From assembly GCA_006503535.1 (NCBI GenBank), contig QYRS01000010.1, positions 1,984,001-2,048,000 on the forward strand: a stretch of DNA of 64,000 nucleotides. Reading direction: 5' to 3'. This DNA is from Arthrinium phaeospermum (taxonomy: Eukaryota > Ascomycota > Sordariomycetes > Amphisphaeriales > Apiosporaceae). Under the pieces are notes generated by a model. That model saw nothing but the letters and a program-made list of their open reading frames with translations. It did not search any database and was not told the DNA's origin. How positions within the stretch are numbered: position 1 is the stretch's first letter; the number at the start of each line of letters is the position of its first letter. The position numbers were made by a program, and so were the translations under genes. This document shows positions 1 through 10,729 of the stretch, piece after piece.

Positions 1-177
1 ATAGTCACACTTGTCTTGTACAACTCTTTTCATCGCCGAAGCTCTCATTACTCATAGCTGCCGTAACTCGTAATGCGATTTTCGGTCTCTTCATAGTGGT
101 TCGAGTAGCACGCCCACGTCTATGTTCGTACCTATATAACGAGAACCAACCATCCCTCATCTCCCCCCCTCTAGTCT

Positions 178-1039
178 CTAGCTGATCTTGGCGTTGCTAA
201 AGTCCATCTCGGGGTGCTGGTCCTGGAACTTCTTGAGGATGTCGGCCTTCTTCTGCTCGTCGCTGGTGGGCAGGCCCTGCTCCTTCTGGCGCTGGTCGAA
301 CATCATCTTCTCGACCATGCCGCGGGTGGGGCCGTCGAGGTCCGACAGGTTCGAGTTCTCGGGCGTGATGCGCGAGACGTCCACCTTGGGCGCCGACGTG
401 ACGACGTGCGCCCACCACTCCATCTTGTTCTGCTTGTCCAGGTGGATCTCGACCGACTTGGTGCCGTCGGCGTTGGTGGTCAGGGTCCAGGTCGACTCGC
501 TGGTGCTTACGTTGTGGGGGAGGTCGCCCTGTTATGACGACGAGAAGAAGGACTCGTAAGTTATGGGAGGGAGAACGCTAGGTGGGCTGAGTGTGAAGAA
601 GGTGACGTACATCGATGATGGGGGGTTGGCCCTTGACGCCGGCCACCAGCTTGTTCTTCTTGATGTCGACGACGAGGTCGCGGCCCTTGTAGGTGCCGGG
701 GAGGCCCTCGATGACAATGTCAAGCTCGGCGATGGTCTGGGTCCATTTGTAGGGCAGGGCGGCCTGCTCCTCCTTCTCCTTGGCGATCGCGGCGGCTTCG
801 GCTTGGGGGTCTGGTGGGATGGGCGGCGCGGTGGCACAAGGTTAGCGAACTGCCAGCCAGCTATGCATGTAGAGAGCTATGGTGGGGTTGTTTCTGCTAC
901 ATGAGATGAACATGTGCGGCAGATGCAAAGCATAGAATCAGACTCTTGGCAGCGCGGGTATCGAGTATGTAGCAGAGGTGTTTGCTGCACCAGACGGAGG
1001 GCTCGAATTCACATTGTGGTACGCACCTTTGTCAGCCAT
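178..1039 (-). CDS. nudC: Nuclear migration protein NudC (CS/p23-fold co-chaperone)
   Basis: Three exons on the minus strand: 1027-1039, 611-810 and 178-528. Introns are 811-1026 and 529-610, with GTGCGT and GTACGT donors and CAG acceptors. The spliced product is 187 aa, close to the usual length of fungal NudC. The N-terminus is MADKDPQAEAA, then an acidic/lysine helix, then a CS domain containing [15 protein letters not shown], the GQPPIIDGDLPH turn and [10 protein letters not shown]. The C-terminus carries the NudC hallmark [20 protein letters not shown] and [10 protein letters not shown]. NudC acts with Hsp90 and the dynein/LIS1 pathway in nuclear movement and is essential in many fungi. 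The start is the only ATG joined in frame to exon 2. It is divergent from the TFB3 gene, with 341 bp between the two starts. Confidence 0.93.
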
Positions 1040-1380
1040 GGTTGCGGATTTGTGATATGCAGAAAGTATGGCTCTACCGAAATGTTTGGAAAGGATGACA
1101 AAAAGCTGCTCGTTGCTAAACTTAGCGCGGGGTCGCGGTGGTGGTGGGGGAGGCTCCTCATTGTTCAGCCTCCTGCCCGCAAGTTTAGTGGGTGGGTGCG
1201 GAAGGAATTCCATGCTACCTACATCGAGCTAACCTAACACCGATCGCCCGGCATTTATTTGACAGCTCTCATTCCAACCTCCGAGATCCAGTCGCAAACC
1301 TCCACCGCTCCCCAACACCTCCAGATTTCCGGGTTCTGATTTTGTTCAATAGCCAAGCCATACCTGCCTCAACCGCCAAG
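1040..1380. promoter_or_regulatory. Divergent intergenic region between nudC and TFB3/MAT1
   Basis: This 341-bp stretch separates the start codons of two oppositely transcribed housekeeping genes, so it must hold both promoters and both 5' leaders. The right half is C/T-rich on the plus strand (CTCCCCAACACCTCC type), as is common just upstream of fungal start codons. No TATA box stands out. The bidirectional role is inferred from layout. Confidence 0.6.
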
Positions 1381-2499
1381 ATGTCGCGCAAGGCGGTAAC
1401 GAGTACGGTTACCCAGCCGTCCAACGCCATCCTCCCCTCCGATATCTGCCCAGTATGCAAGCGTGTCCGTTACCTCAACACCGACATGCGGTTTCTGATC
1501 AACCCCGAGTGCTACCATGCCATGTGCTCGCAATGCGTCGACAACATCTTCAAGTCGGGTCCCGCGCAATGCCCGTACGCTTCGTGCAGCAAGACCTTGC
1601 GACTGCGTGGCTTCCGAGAGGCGTGGTTCGGCGACCTGTCCGTCGAGCGCGAGGTGGACATACGGAAGCGCGTCGCCGCCGTCTTCAACAACACACAGGA
1701 TGACTTCGAGACGCTACGGGACTACAACAACTACCTGCAGGAGGTGGAGGACCTGACGTTTGCGCTCGTCAGCGGCACGGACGAGGAGAGGCGGAAGGCC
1801 GAGACGCAGCTGATCTCGTACGAGGAGAAGAACAAGGCCGACATCGACCGGAACCGGAAGCGGGGCCGGGAAGCCGAGGCGGCGCGGAAGAAGCGCGAGG
1901 CCGAGGCGGAAGCGGCCTCCAAGGCGAGGCGGCTGGAAGAGCAGAGGGAGGAGGAGGAGGCGCGCAAGGAAGAGGCGACGCTCAACCGCGAGGTCATGGA
2001 GGCGCTGGCGCGGGGCGAGGCCGGCACCGCCGCCCAGATCCAGGATCGCATACTGGCGCAGAAGAGGAAGCGGATAGCGCAGATCAACGGCACTCTCTTC
2101 CCTTCGACGTTGGACAGCGGCCCGTCCAGCATGCTGTCGATTCGTGGGCTCAAGGCGAAGCGGAATGGGCCCACGGAAGACGAGGAAGACCGGAACAAGC
2201 CTTACGATCCGTTTGGAGCTACCGATCTGGACCCGACCCGGTACACGATCCACGATACGTACGAGAACACATGGCTGGATCCTGCAAGAACCAGGGACGA
2301 CCATCGTGTGCCCGGTTACAGCGTACAGGAATACGTCACCCGTGCCATGTTTGAGGCGTTTGCTGGGCTTGGGGTGGTCATCGACGAGGAGAAGGCTGGT
2401 GCGCAAAGGGCAGTGGGTACCGCCGGTGCCAAGCGTGCTGCTCAAACCAACAGCACCACCGGGGCAGCAAAAAAAGCGAATGATGATATCTTTGGTTGA
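1381..2499 (+). CDS. tfb3: TFIIH/CAK assembly factor Tfb3 (MAT1), RING finger protein
   Basis: Intronless, 372 aa, starting at the ATG of MSRKAVTST; the open frame extends upstream but without family similarity. A C3HC4 RING begins at Cys23 (CPVCKRVRYLN), continues through NPECYHAMCSQCVDNIF and ends at QCPYASCSKTLR. A MAT1-type central region follows: DVEREVDIRKRV-like helix, NNTQDDFETLRDYNNYLQEV and EDLTFALV. Next comes a long charged coiled coil (about residues 135-215, many KREAEAE-type repeats) and a short conserved C-terminal hydrophobic region (PGYSVQEYVTRAMFEAFAGLG). In the family this protein bridges the CDK-activating kinase module to core TFIIH and serves RNA polymerase II transcription and nucleotide-excision repair. 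Length and domain order fit fungal Tfb3 well. Confidence 0.95.
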   Translation: MSRKAVTSTVTQPSNAILPSDICPVCKRVRYLNTDMRFLINPECYHAMCSQCVDNIFKSGPAQCPYASCSKTLRLRGFREAWFGDLSVEREVDIRKRVAAVFNNTQDDFETLRDYNNYLQEVEDLTFALVSGTDEERRKAETQLISYEEKNKADIDRNRKRGREAEAARKKREAEAEAASKARRLEEQREEEEARKEEATLNREVMEALARGEAGTAAQIQDRILAQKRKRIAQINGTLFPSTLDSGPSSMLSIRGLKAKRNGPTEDEEDRNKPYDPFGATDLDPTRYTIHDTYENTWLDPARTRDDHRVPGYSVQEYVTRAMFEAFAGLGVVIDEEKAGAQRAVGTAGAKRAAQTNSTTGAAKKANDDIFG

Positions 2500-3066
2500 G
2501 GGCAGGCTGGTTCATGTTTTATAGCATTCCGAAGGCGGTGCAGCTCATGAATAGGAGTTTCTCATTGCATAGCGTCGGCGTTATCTACAGGATACTGGGT
2601 TTAGATGACTACATACCTGTCAATCTTGACGGGAACAATAGACGGGCACTTAATAGACCTGATTACCTACCAGAGTAACCAAGCCAGTTGTTCACTGTAC
2701 TGGTAGCAACTTGTGGGACCGTACTCGAACCTGCCCGTTTGCATAGTGTTAGGCAACTACCCGCGCCTTCCTTCCCATCTGCAGTGCATTGGCAGGCACG
2801 TTTTGGTTGCCCCACTATCTCCCACTTGACTTGCAAGTCACATCAACAACAGCCACTCGACTTTCATTCCACTTCACGTTCACAATCACGACCAGCCAGC
2901 CAGCGTTCTTTTATGGCTGTTTACGCTGGTGACAACCACAGATTACACCAACGGCCAACGGGGTAATCAAGATTGCATCAACAGAATAATCAAGTCACGG
3001 AATCACCTTTGGCCGCACCACTTGAACCAACTTCACTCACTTGTCACTTGCATAACCACCGCCAGC
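2500..3066. other. Intergenic region
   Basis: This stretch holds the 3' side of TFB3 and the 5' side of the coiled-coil gene at 3067. Short open frames here have no recognisable content. The last 200 bases are rich in CA/CAC on the plus strand (for example ACAACCACAGATTACACC), as in many fungal leaders. Confidence 0.4.
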
Positions 3067-4269
3067 ATGAAAGACCTCAAAAAGAAGAAAATATTTACGC
3101 CCGAGGGTTTCTATTTCCTGCCTGAGGGCGATCCCCGAAAGGTCGAAGATTACTTCCGGGCCATTCTGCACTCGCGCTGCTACATGCCCGGCCAGCAGAA
3201 GCAACCGAACACACTGGAATGGAACAAGGCCCGTGTCATCGTGAACCTAACGGTAATATTCGAGGCTGTCTGCCGCTTCGGCGACTTCTGGGGCCACGGG
3301 CCCGGATTATGGAATCGACTCGAGATATGCCTGGATTACCCCAGGGTTCCCAACATGCTGCCGAACCTAACAAAGGTGTACTGCGATGCGCGAGGGGCGT
3401 TCCTGAAGCAGCAACAAGGACAGGACGGCCCAGCCCCAACCTCTCGGTTGACCGAGCTGGCTGACAAGATCAACGACATCCGGGAACGTGGACACAAACG
3501 CGATATGAGGGATTGGCCTCTGCTCATGGATGGTTGGCGTGACCATGTGGAAGTCGTGCTGCGGGAGCTTCAACCCATCAGAGCGCCAGCAGACCATGAC
3601 CCCAAGGTGAAGCAGTCCTCGTCTTACGATGGCGAAGGCTTTGATGATGATTCGAGCAAGGGAGATCCTCTCTTTTTCTTCGATGTTTCTGGCAGCAAAG
3701 GCAAGAAACGAGGCCCCTCAGACGACACCACATTCGGGAATTTGCCCAAAAGACCAGCCTTGGAAGTGGACGATGGAAGCCACCAACATTGTGATCCCGG
3801 CGACAAAGTTAAGAAGATGCGAAAGGAACGCCGGATCAAGGCAATGGAGGCACAACAGAAGGAAATGCGAGAGGAGATGAACCAGAAATTTGACCTTCAA
3901 GCCAGAGAGTCAGCTGCCAGCTTGGAGGCCCTCCAATCCCAGCTCAAGGCAATGCAAGACCAACTACAGGTGCAGCAGGTTGCTCCGCATGATCCTACTC
4001 CTGTACCTGCAACTCCAACCCCACCAGCACCCTCTCTGGATTCCAAGGGACACAATCTATCAGAGATGCTAGATTACCAGCCTCGGGACTTTATCAAGGC
4101 CATGTGCGAGGAGCTCGGAAAGCTCAGAGCCGTCACCAAGAGCAAGATCCACCAGATGGATCAGCAAGGTCTTCCGGACGACGAGAAGAAGCTGGCCGTC
4201 TCCGACCTCTCGTGGCAGATTGGCAAGTGCATCAAGGTTGCGGAGAAGGGCGTGGACGAGTTAATGTGA
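3067..4269 (+). CDS. Hypothetical protein, predicted helical/coiled-coil, probably nuclear
   Basis: Single exon of 400 aa from ATG MKDLKKKK; the frame is open further upstream, but this Met follows a CA-rich leader and opens the more complex part of the protein. The N-terminal ~180 residues look globular (aromatic-rich, for example FTPEGFYFLPEGDPRKVEDYF and RFGDFWGHGPGLWNRLEI). The middle is acidic and serine-rich with basic clusters that could be nuclear signals (GKKRGPS, PKRPALE, KKMRKERRIK). Residues ~255-310 form a Gln/Glu/Lys-rich coiled coil, followed by a Pro/Thr linker and a helical C-terminus. No known family was recognised and function is unknown. Normal coding composition and an uninterrupted frame support a real gene. 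Confidence 0.75.
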   Translation: MKDLKKKKIFTPEGFYFLPEGDPRKVEDYFRAILHSRCYMPGQQKQPNTLEWNKARVIVNLTVIFEAVCRFGDFWGHGPGLWNRLEICLDYPRVPNMLPNLTKVYCDARGAFLKQQQGQDGPAPTSRLTELADKINDIRERGHKRDMRDWPLLMDGWRDHVEVVLRELQPIRAPADHDPKVKQSSSYDGEGFDDDSSKGDPLFFFDVSGSKGKKRGPSDDTTFGNLPKRPALEVDDGSHQHCDPGDKVKKMRKERRIKAMEAQQKEMREEMNQKFDLQARESAASLEALQSQLKAMQDQLQVQQVAPHDPTPVPATPTPPAPSLDSKGHNLSEMLDYQPRDFIKAMCEELGKLRAVTKSKIHQMDQQGLPDDEKKLAVSDLSWQIGKCIKVAEKGVDELM

Positions 4270-4885
4270 GGAGGAATGAACGGCGTTTCGGTTATGCTGT
4301 TGATGCGACAGTTACTTGTACAATATGGCGGATAAAGGATTATACCCCAGGCGTTTGTTCCATCGATGGTCGATACGTCGATTTGTTTCTGATACCCTGG
4401 CGGCTGTCACATTGAAAGTCGGTTAGGCGACTTAGTTTAGCCATTAGGCTTGATGAAACTGTTGCTTGAGCAGACTACGAATCACAATAGAATTAGAGTA
4501 TGCGCAATCGTTTGTCTACGTGATCTTATGTTAGCCGTCCCCTCGGGATGCCGAACCCCGTGCCAAGGTTCAGCTTCCGCGGAGATGCATGGCCCACTTG
4601 AGCAAAGCAGGCCGGGCCCCAACGCCCGTCAGCCTCTTCGCCTTACTTTCTGTTACCCCATATGACGCCAATGCCGGCAATTAATTGGTCATCGCCCCCA
4701 TCTCCACGTATAGGAGCGCAGCGTGTTAGTCAGAACCAAGAACCCCCGGCCTGATCGCTACTTCCTTCCCGCCGGTAACTTGCCAGAACCAGCAGCGATT
4801 GAAGGGCCACCTGATGCTATTGTCCGGTGGTAACAGCACATCATGCGGATATGTCACTGCAAAAGGGGGACATCTTTCTACTTTC
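4270..4885. other. Intergenic region left of the AT-rich element
   Basis: GC content is ordinary and no convincing gene is present. It contains the 3' region of the coiled-coil gene. It ends with the direct repeat CTACTTTCGGG (4878-4888) at the left edge of the degenerate transposon. Confidence 0.4.
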
Positions 4886-4888
4886 GGG
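4878..4888 (+). repeat. Flanking direct repeat, left copy (candidate target-site duplication)
   Basis: CTACTTTCGGG is found again, identical, at 8371-8381, immediately outside the other terminal inverted repeat. Because its last three Gs can also be read as the start of the inverted repeat, the true duplication is between 7 and 11 bp. That length fits Mutator-like or hAT-like insertion rather than the TA duplication of Tc1/mariner elements. Confidence 0.7.
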
Positions 4889-4912
4889 CGACGGTTATTC
4901 CGTCACAGCTAA
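4886..4912 (+). repeat. Terminal inverted repeat, left
   Basis: The core GGTTATTCCGTCACAGCTAA (4893-4912) is the exact reverse complement of 8345-8364. With two mismatches the match extends outward through GGGCGAC (left) and GGGTGTC (right) to 27 bp. The repeat keeps normal GC content although the adjacent interior is almost pure A/T. Confidence 0.85.
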
Positions 4913-7900
4913 TAACCCCTGCTAGCTTTAATATAGACTAATTTTTAATAACGACACCCCCCTATAAAGTATATTTATAAAATCGCTTTAGGAAATACCT
5001 TAGGTTTATTTATTATTATTATTAATTAATATCGATAGATGTTATAAAGTTTAAAAAATAATAATATTAAATATTATAAACTTAAAATATAATATTAAGT
5101 AATAGGATTTATTTAAATATATTAATTTATCGATTTTTAACTTAAAGTTATTTAAATTATTAATTATATTAAATTTATTAATTTTATAATATAATAACGT
5201 TAATAACGTTAATAATAATAAATTAATTAATATATATTTAAATAATTATTATTAATTTATTTTATTTTAAAATAAGACCTTTTTAACCGATTATATTAAT
5301 TTTTAGCGATTTTAATATTTATTACGTTATTTAAATAGGTTCGATTTATTTAAACACGCTCTATCGATTTTAACGCGTTACTCTTACCACGATAGTTTAA
5401 GAATTTTATTTTTTATTTATTTAGCTTATATTTTATTTTAATATTATATTTAAATATAATTTTAATTAGAAATGCGTTATTAAATGGATTAAATATAATT
5501 AGCCGGTTAATTTATTAATTAAGTAATAAAATATAGTTTATTAATTACTTTTTAATATATAAATAATAGCTATAAAAATATTATTTTTTTAATATTAAAT
5601 TATTTATACCGGATTATTATATATAGTTATTAATACGTTTATAACTATTAAAAAAGTAATAAATATTGTAATTATAAATATAAATCGATAAATAATTGTT
5701 AAAATTCTTTTGAATTAAAACGGATTATACGTATAAGTTAAAGGTTGCGTTTATATATAATATAAATAATAGCGCGTTTAGGGATATATCACAAATAATT
5801 ATTCTAATCTATTAAATTTATATATAAATAAATAATTTTAATTATTTATTAATTAAATTATTATTATATTTTAATAAAAAGTATAATTATATATTTAACG
5901 ATACCAACTTAAGGAAAATTAATAAAACGTTATAAGAAATTATTATTAATTATATTTTTTTAGTTATAAATTAAATATTAATAACGCCTTTCGGTATTTA
6001 ATAAATAATATTTTTTCTTAATTATATATTTAACCAGCCGGCTTTATTAATTATATTATTATTAATCGTAAAATAGTATATAAAAGGGCAATAAAACACT
6101 TAAAATAAAAGGGTAATTCCGATTAAGTATTTTAATACGGCGATAAACTAGATTAATTCTTTAACGCGTACTTTTATTGCGTTGATAAAGGTTATTTTAT
6201 AGAATATAAACGTTATTATTAAAAGATTAATAGGTTTTAATAAAGTTTAATATAGTTTATATTTTATATTATTTTTATTTATTAATTATTTTAATACTTT
6301 TAATTTAATTATATTAATTAATTTTATTTATAATATTAATAACTTAAAATAATAGATATTTACTTTAATAATTTATAATTCTATTAGTAATTAGTTACCT
6401 TTTAGCTTCTTTTTAATAGAAACTTCTTTTTTTACCCTTATATAAGCCTATTTAAAGGGTATTAAAAAGTAGGTATTTAAATTTAATTTAATCTTCATTA
6501 TTAATAATAACAATACTATTAAATAAAAAGTATTCCGCAATTATATTACCGCTTTAAGAACGTTAATACATAATTTATAATATTAATATTATTAAAAACA
6601 TATAATTAAATGTAACTTATTTAAAAAAGATTTTAAGGCAGCTCGCTAGTAAGCTTTTAATATAATATATCAAAATAATAACGCCAATAAGGTTATAATA
6701 TAGATTTAATACACCGTTAACGCCGTTCCGGTAAGTAATAAATATAATAAATATCATAAATTCTTAATCGAGAAATTAAATAAAAAACTAAAGCGATAGG
6801 CATTATATAGCAAATAAATATAATATTTTAACTAGATACTTATATTATAATATATTTAAATTCATTTAAGCTTAAATTTATACTATAATATGGAATTAAA
6901 CTATTTTTAATTAATTTCTTTTAGATTTAATATTTTAATACTATTATAAATAATAATAACATCGCCGTTAAAAAGCTTCTATAATAATATTAAATCTTAT
7001 AATATAAAAAAGGATTTATATTAATTTTTTTACTTAATATAATTTAATATTTCATTAATATCGTATTAAAGTAATTAATAAACAATTAATGTAAATGGGT
7101 AACTTATTTCGATTAAAAATATTACGCCCTTACTAAACATTTTAACACGTTAAGAAACTTATTAATTAACTTATAAAAACTCGTCGGCGCTAAATTATTT
7201 AAAACTGAATAGCGTAATTACGAAAATATCAACTTTTTTTACGTCTATAATATTAAGAACTTCCGCTACCTTTACTTCTTTTATAAGCGTTATCGATTAC
7301 TCTGTAAACACCTTTAAATAAAATACCTTAATAATAACGAACTTACACCTAATTAATTCACAATATTCTCACGTTTTTTTACTTTTTTAGTTGGCTGGTT
7401 AGCGTATAATAATAAAAAATAAAAGGACCCTTTAACTAATAAAAAACTAAATATTAAAAATAATAAAAGTAAATATATTAATTATTAATTAAATATTATA
7501 TTTCTTACTTAATTTATATTTATAAATATAACGTTAATATAACTTTAATCAACTCGATATTTAAAGCGTATCGCGAGGCGGTTTTTAAAGTTAATTAACA
7601 TTTTACTTAATTATATTACGAAACAAGGCGCGTAGTTTAACCCTTTCAACTGGTTAATTAATAATATATTATAAAATAATTACCAACCAACCTATAAAAA
7701 TTAACGATAAATAAAATAATAAAGTTCGATTTATCGAGTTATATTAATAAGGTATTAAATTTAAACGTTTCTCTTTAAAAAGCGTTAATAAACTCTATTT
7801 AACGCGTTTAATAAAAGAATTAATAAATCGGCACACTTTTAATTAATATTTATTAAAATACACGTTTTTTTAATAATATTAATAAATTTCTATTAATTCA

Positions 7901-8344
7901 AACTATTTTATCGATTATAATTACTTTAATAATACAATTTATTACGTTCTAATTAATTTTTCTATTAAAATTAATCGATTTAATAAATAAATTAATTAAT
8001 TATAACCCTGCGCTAATAATATAATAATTAATATAATATTTATATACTCCTTTATTAATAAAACGGCGACGACGAGGTTAGTAATTAATTAATTACTTAA
8101 TTAAGTAATAAACGCGTATTAACTATTTATTTAAATATTTAAAACGCGAGAAAATAAATATAATAATATATATATAATATAAACAATAACGTATAAATTT
8201 TAACATTAACTAAGCTTATTAAAACCGTTACTCGGTAAAATAAAACCGGTATTTATAAATTTATATATAAAATATATTAAATAAGTTAAAACTAAGTATC
8301 CATTTGTACCTATTAACAAGGATCGGCGACTGACTGAAAAGGGT

Positions 8345-8371
8345 TTAGCTGTGACGGAATAACCGACACCC
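8345..8371 (-). repeat. Terminal inverted repeat, right
   Basis: The reverse complement of 8345-8364 is identical to 4893-4912, and the outer 7 bp match at 5 positions. Between about 8311 and 8344 the sequence has already returned to normal GC, so the RIP boundary lies just inside the repeat. Confidence 0.85.
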
Positions 8372-8381
8372 TACTTTCGGG
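8371..8381 (+). repeat. Flanking direct repeat, right copy (candidate target-site duplication)
   Basis: CTACTTTCGGG, identical to 4878-4888. See the left copy for the ambiguity in length. Confidence 0.7.
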
Positions 8382-8969
8382 GGTCTCGGTCCTCTCGGGA
8401 TGGAGGGGCGGGTTCTTTCCATCAATGGCGGTACGCGTATGGATATCAAGTCGGATCTGGGGATCTCGCATCTCTTTATGTAAAGTACGTGCCTGCCCAG
8501 TCACAGATGACCTCGCTTGGACGTCCCATGTACCCTCCCACGGACGGCTCTTTGAGAAAAGATAAACCCCCAGGCTGGTATTGGCTGTCGTCGCCAGTTG
8601 CTCGTGGGATTCTGCATACATATTCCGTTTGTGTATGACAGCACATGCCTTATTATTGGGCGTGCCTTTCCGAAGAACTCGATACCTCGCTGGCCGCCTA
8701 CTGCAAGCCACCCGAGCCGAACAAACGCCTGTGCCATTTCTTGTTTGGCATGTCCGACTTACAACTCGCCGACCCCCAACAGCTTCGATCCAGGAAGACT
8801 GTGAACTCTTTGGCCCTGGTCCCGCAGTTGCAATACCTTTTGACAACTTTGACTCGACAAAGCTCACTAGTCACTTCCATGTTGTAAACCTTTTAGAACA
8901 AACGAACATATCCCATATACCCAACCGCAAATATTGCTGGGGCCGGGCAGACCGACTTGCACTGTTCAG
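8372..8969. other. Intergenic region upstream of the HPP gene
   Basis: GC is normal. Overlapping short open frames on both strands, one of which runs through the transposon repeat, show no domain or consistent coding character. The region presumably carries the HPP gene promoter. Confidence 0.4.
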
Positions 8970-10086
8970 ATGAAGCGGCCAGCCTTTGGCAGCCCGTCCA
9001 AATGGCACTTCGACATCGACGCCTACCTCAACCCATACCTACCCTCGCCACCATGGAAACGCCTGCCGCGATTCGTCACACACTTCGTGGGCTACCGGCC
9101 GCGGCCACAGCAGCCCATCGGGAACTTGGCCATGATCGCGTGGGCGTTTGTCGGTATATTTGCGTCACTTAGCATCATCGAAGTTGTGGGCCGGCACATT
9201 GCCAGTTTTCGGTCTGGCGGCGCACCGCTCATCATAGGGAGCTTTGTAAGTGGACCTCATCCCATCCCTTCATGACCACGGTCCAAAAGCTTCCAAGAAA
9301 CTAACATGATAATGTGTGTGTGTACAGGGAGCCGCCGCGGTCCTGGAGTTCTACGCCATCGAGTCGCCCCTCTCGCAGCCCCGCAACTCGATCCTGGGCC
9401 AGGTCCTCGCTAGTATCGTGGGCGTCGCCGTCGCCAAGCTATTCGCGCTGGACCCGACACTCTTCCCGGCGACGGGCGAGCCCGAGTTGGGCCACGACCT
9501 GACCTGGCTCGCCGGGGCGCTGGCCTGCGCCTCGGCCACGGCCGTCATGGCCCTCACGGGCACGGTGCACCCGCCTGCTGGCGCCACAGCACTGCTTGCC
9601 GTCGTCAACCCGGATGTCCGCGTCCTCGGCTGGCTCCTCATCCCCGTCATCCTGCTCGGCTGCGCCCTCATGCTCGGGGTGGCGTTGCTGGTCAACAACC
9701 TCCAACGCCGGTTCCCCGTTTACTGGTGGACGTCGGGCGAGGTGGGAGGCTGGTGGAGGAAGAGGGATCATCGCAACGGTACAGAGGAGCACTGGGGGCC
9801 GCACATCGAGATGAAACCATCGCATACGTCATCGCGCCCATCCCATGGAGTTGGCGGCGGCGACTTGGAATTGGGACGGAATACGAGCGGCGTGGCGCCG
9901 TCGGAGGCGACGGCGACGGCGGACAGCGGGAGTACGCTCGACGTGGAGACGGAGCGGAACAGGGATACATTTACACCCAAGGGCCGCAGTATTTTCATCG
10001 AGGCCGACCGTGTTGTGATGCCAGACGACGTCTACATGACTATGGAAGAGAGGCTGTTCTTAGAGGAGCTTTGTGGGAGGTTATGA
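8970..10086 (+). CDS. HPP-family integral membrane protein
   Basis: Two exons, 8970-9245 and 9328-10086, joined by an 82-nt intron (GTAAGT...TACAG) in phase 0, giving 344 aa. Exon 1 encodes a cytosolic N-terminus (FGYRPRPQQPIGN-type HPP entry motif, here VGYRPRPQQPIGN) and a first membrane span. Exon 2 opens with GAAAVLEFYAIESPLSQPRN and contains the signature TGTVHPPAGATALL. About four to five hydrophobic spans are visible before VNNLQRRFPVYWW. The remaining ~100 residues are polar and probably cytosolic. HPP proteins are found in bacteria, fungi and plants, and a plant member transports nitrite in chloroplasts; the fungal substrate is not established. The first Met in frame after the leader was chosen. 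Confidence 0.9.
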
Positions 10087-10729
10087 CCCCAGACGATAGA
10101 AGAAGAAGAAGAGCATTTAAACGCAGGAACTAATGAAAAGAGAGTGTTTGGTCGGGCTCATTACGTTACACGTCGGCTTTTCGTGCTTCGTTGCACCTAG
10201 CAGCTACTGGCGACTTCTTGAAGAACCGGAGAACCAGCCTTACACGCATTAGTAAGTACCTACCAGTTTGACTAACAGGGGTTTCGCTAGAAGCCTGTTC
10301 CTTCCATGGTTTTGGTATGAGGAGGGGTCAGATGTCAAGCGATGGGCAGCCGACACGGGTATACGGTGAACATATAATGAGGCACAGCACGCGGCGCTCT
10401 GAAAAGGACTGGAAGCGATGGGATGATGCCAGGGATGAGAACCTACAGGATTCCGAGGCCCCCCTGCCGTTCCGCTAGCCGATCACAACGCCGCACTTGA
10501 CTACATACTCAGGCCAGGCAGGTATATCATCAGCCATGCGACAGGTATTTTCCCATTTTAATCATTTCCGTTACGCAGCCAGCGCGAAGAAGGGAGCGTC
10601 GCGTTTGCCAAAACACCGATATGTATACAGGGGGCCTTCCTTTCCTGATATACATGGTGAGAAAGATGCAACAAACCCCCTTTCTGCGCCCACCTATCCG
10701 AGCATCTGTACAATCCTTGCCCTATCGAT
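10087..10729. other. Intergenic region, convergent 3' ends
   Basis: It lies between the convergent HPP and SDR genes. No supported gene is seen. An AGAAGAAGAAGAAGAG tract follows the HPP stop codon. Confidence 0.4.

Larger units (their letters stand above)
4886..8371. mobile_element. RIP-degraded TIR DNA transposon (~3.5 kb), class II relic
   Basis: The block is bounded by 27-bp terminal inverted repeats (4886-4912 and 8345-8371) and by an 11-bp direct repeat. Its interior (about 4915-8310) is overwhelmingly A/T, rich in TpA and TAATAA-like runs, with CpA and TpG scarce while CpG survives (for example AACGTTAATAACG). That pattern is expected of repeat-induced point mutation, which changes CpA to TpA in repeated DNA. 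No open frame of useful length remains, so the transposase cannot be identified. A 7-11 bp target duplication suggests a Mutator-like or hAT-like element, but the superfamily is inferred. RIP implies that at least one other copy existed in the genome. It is presumably heterochromatic now. Confidence 0.85.

Noticed and set aside
4915..8310. CRISPR-like or centromeric interpretation of the AT-rich block
   Set aside because: No regular repeat spacing is visible, and the terminal inverted repeats plus flanking direct repeat fit a transposon hit by RIP.
8313..8867. 184-codon minus-strand open frame overlapping the right TIR
   Set aside because: It runs through the transposon terminal repeat, overlaps competing frames on the other strand and shows no domain.
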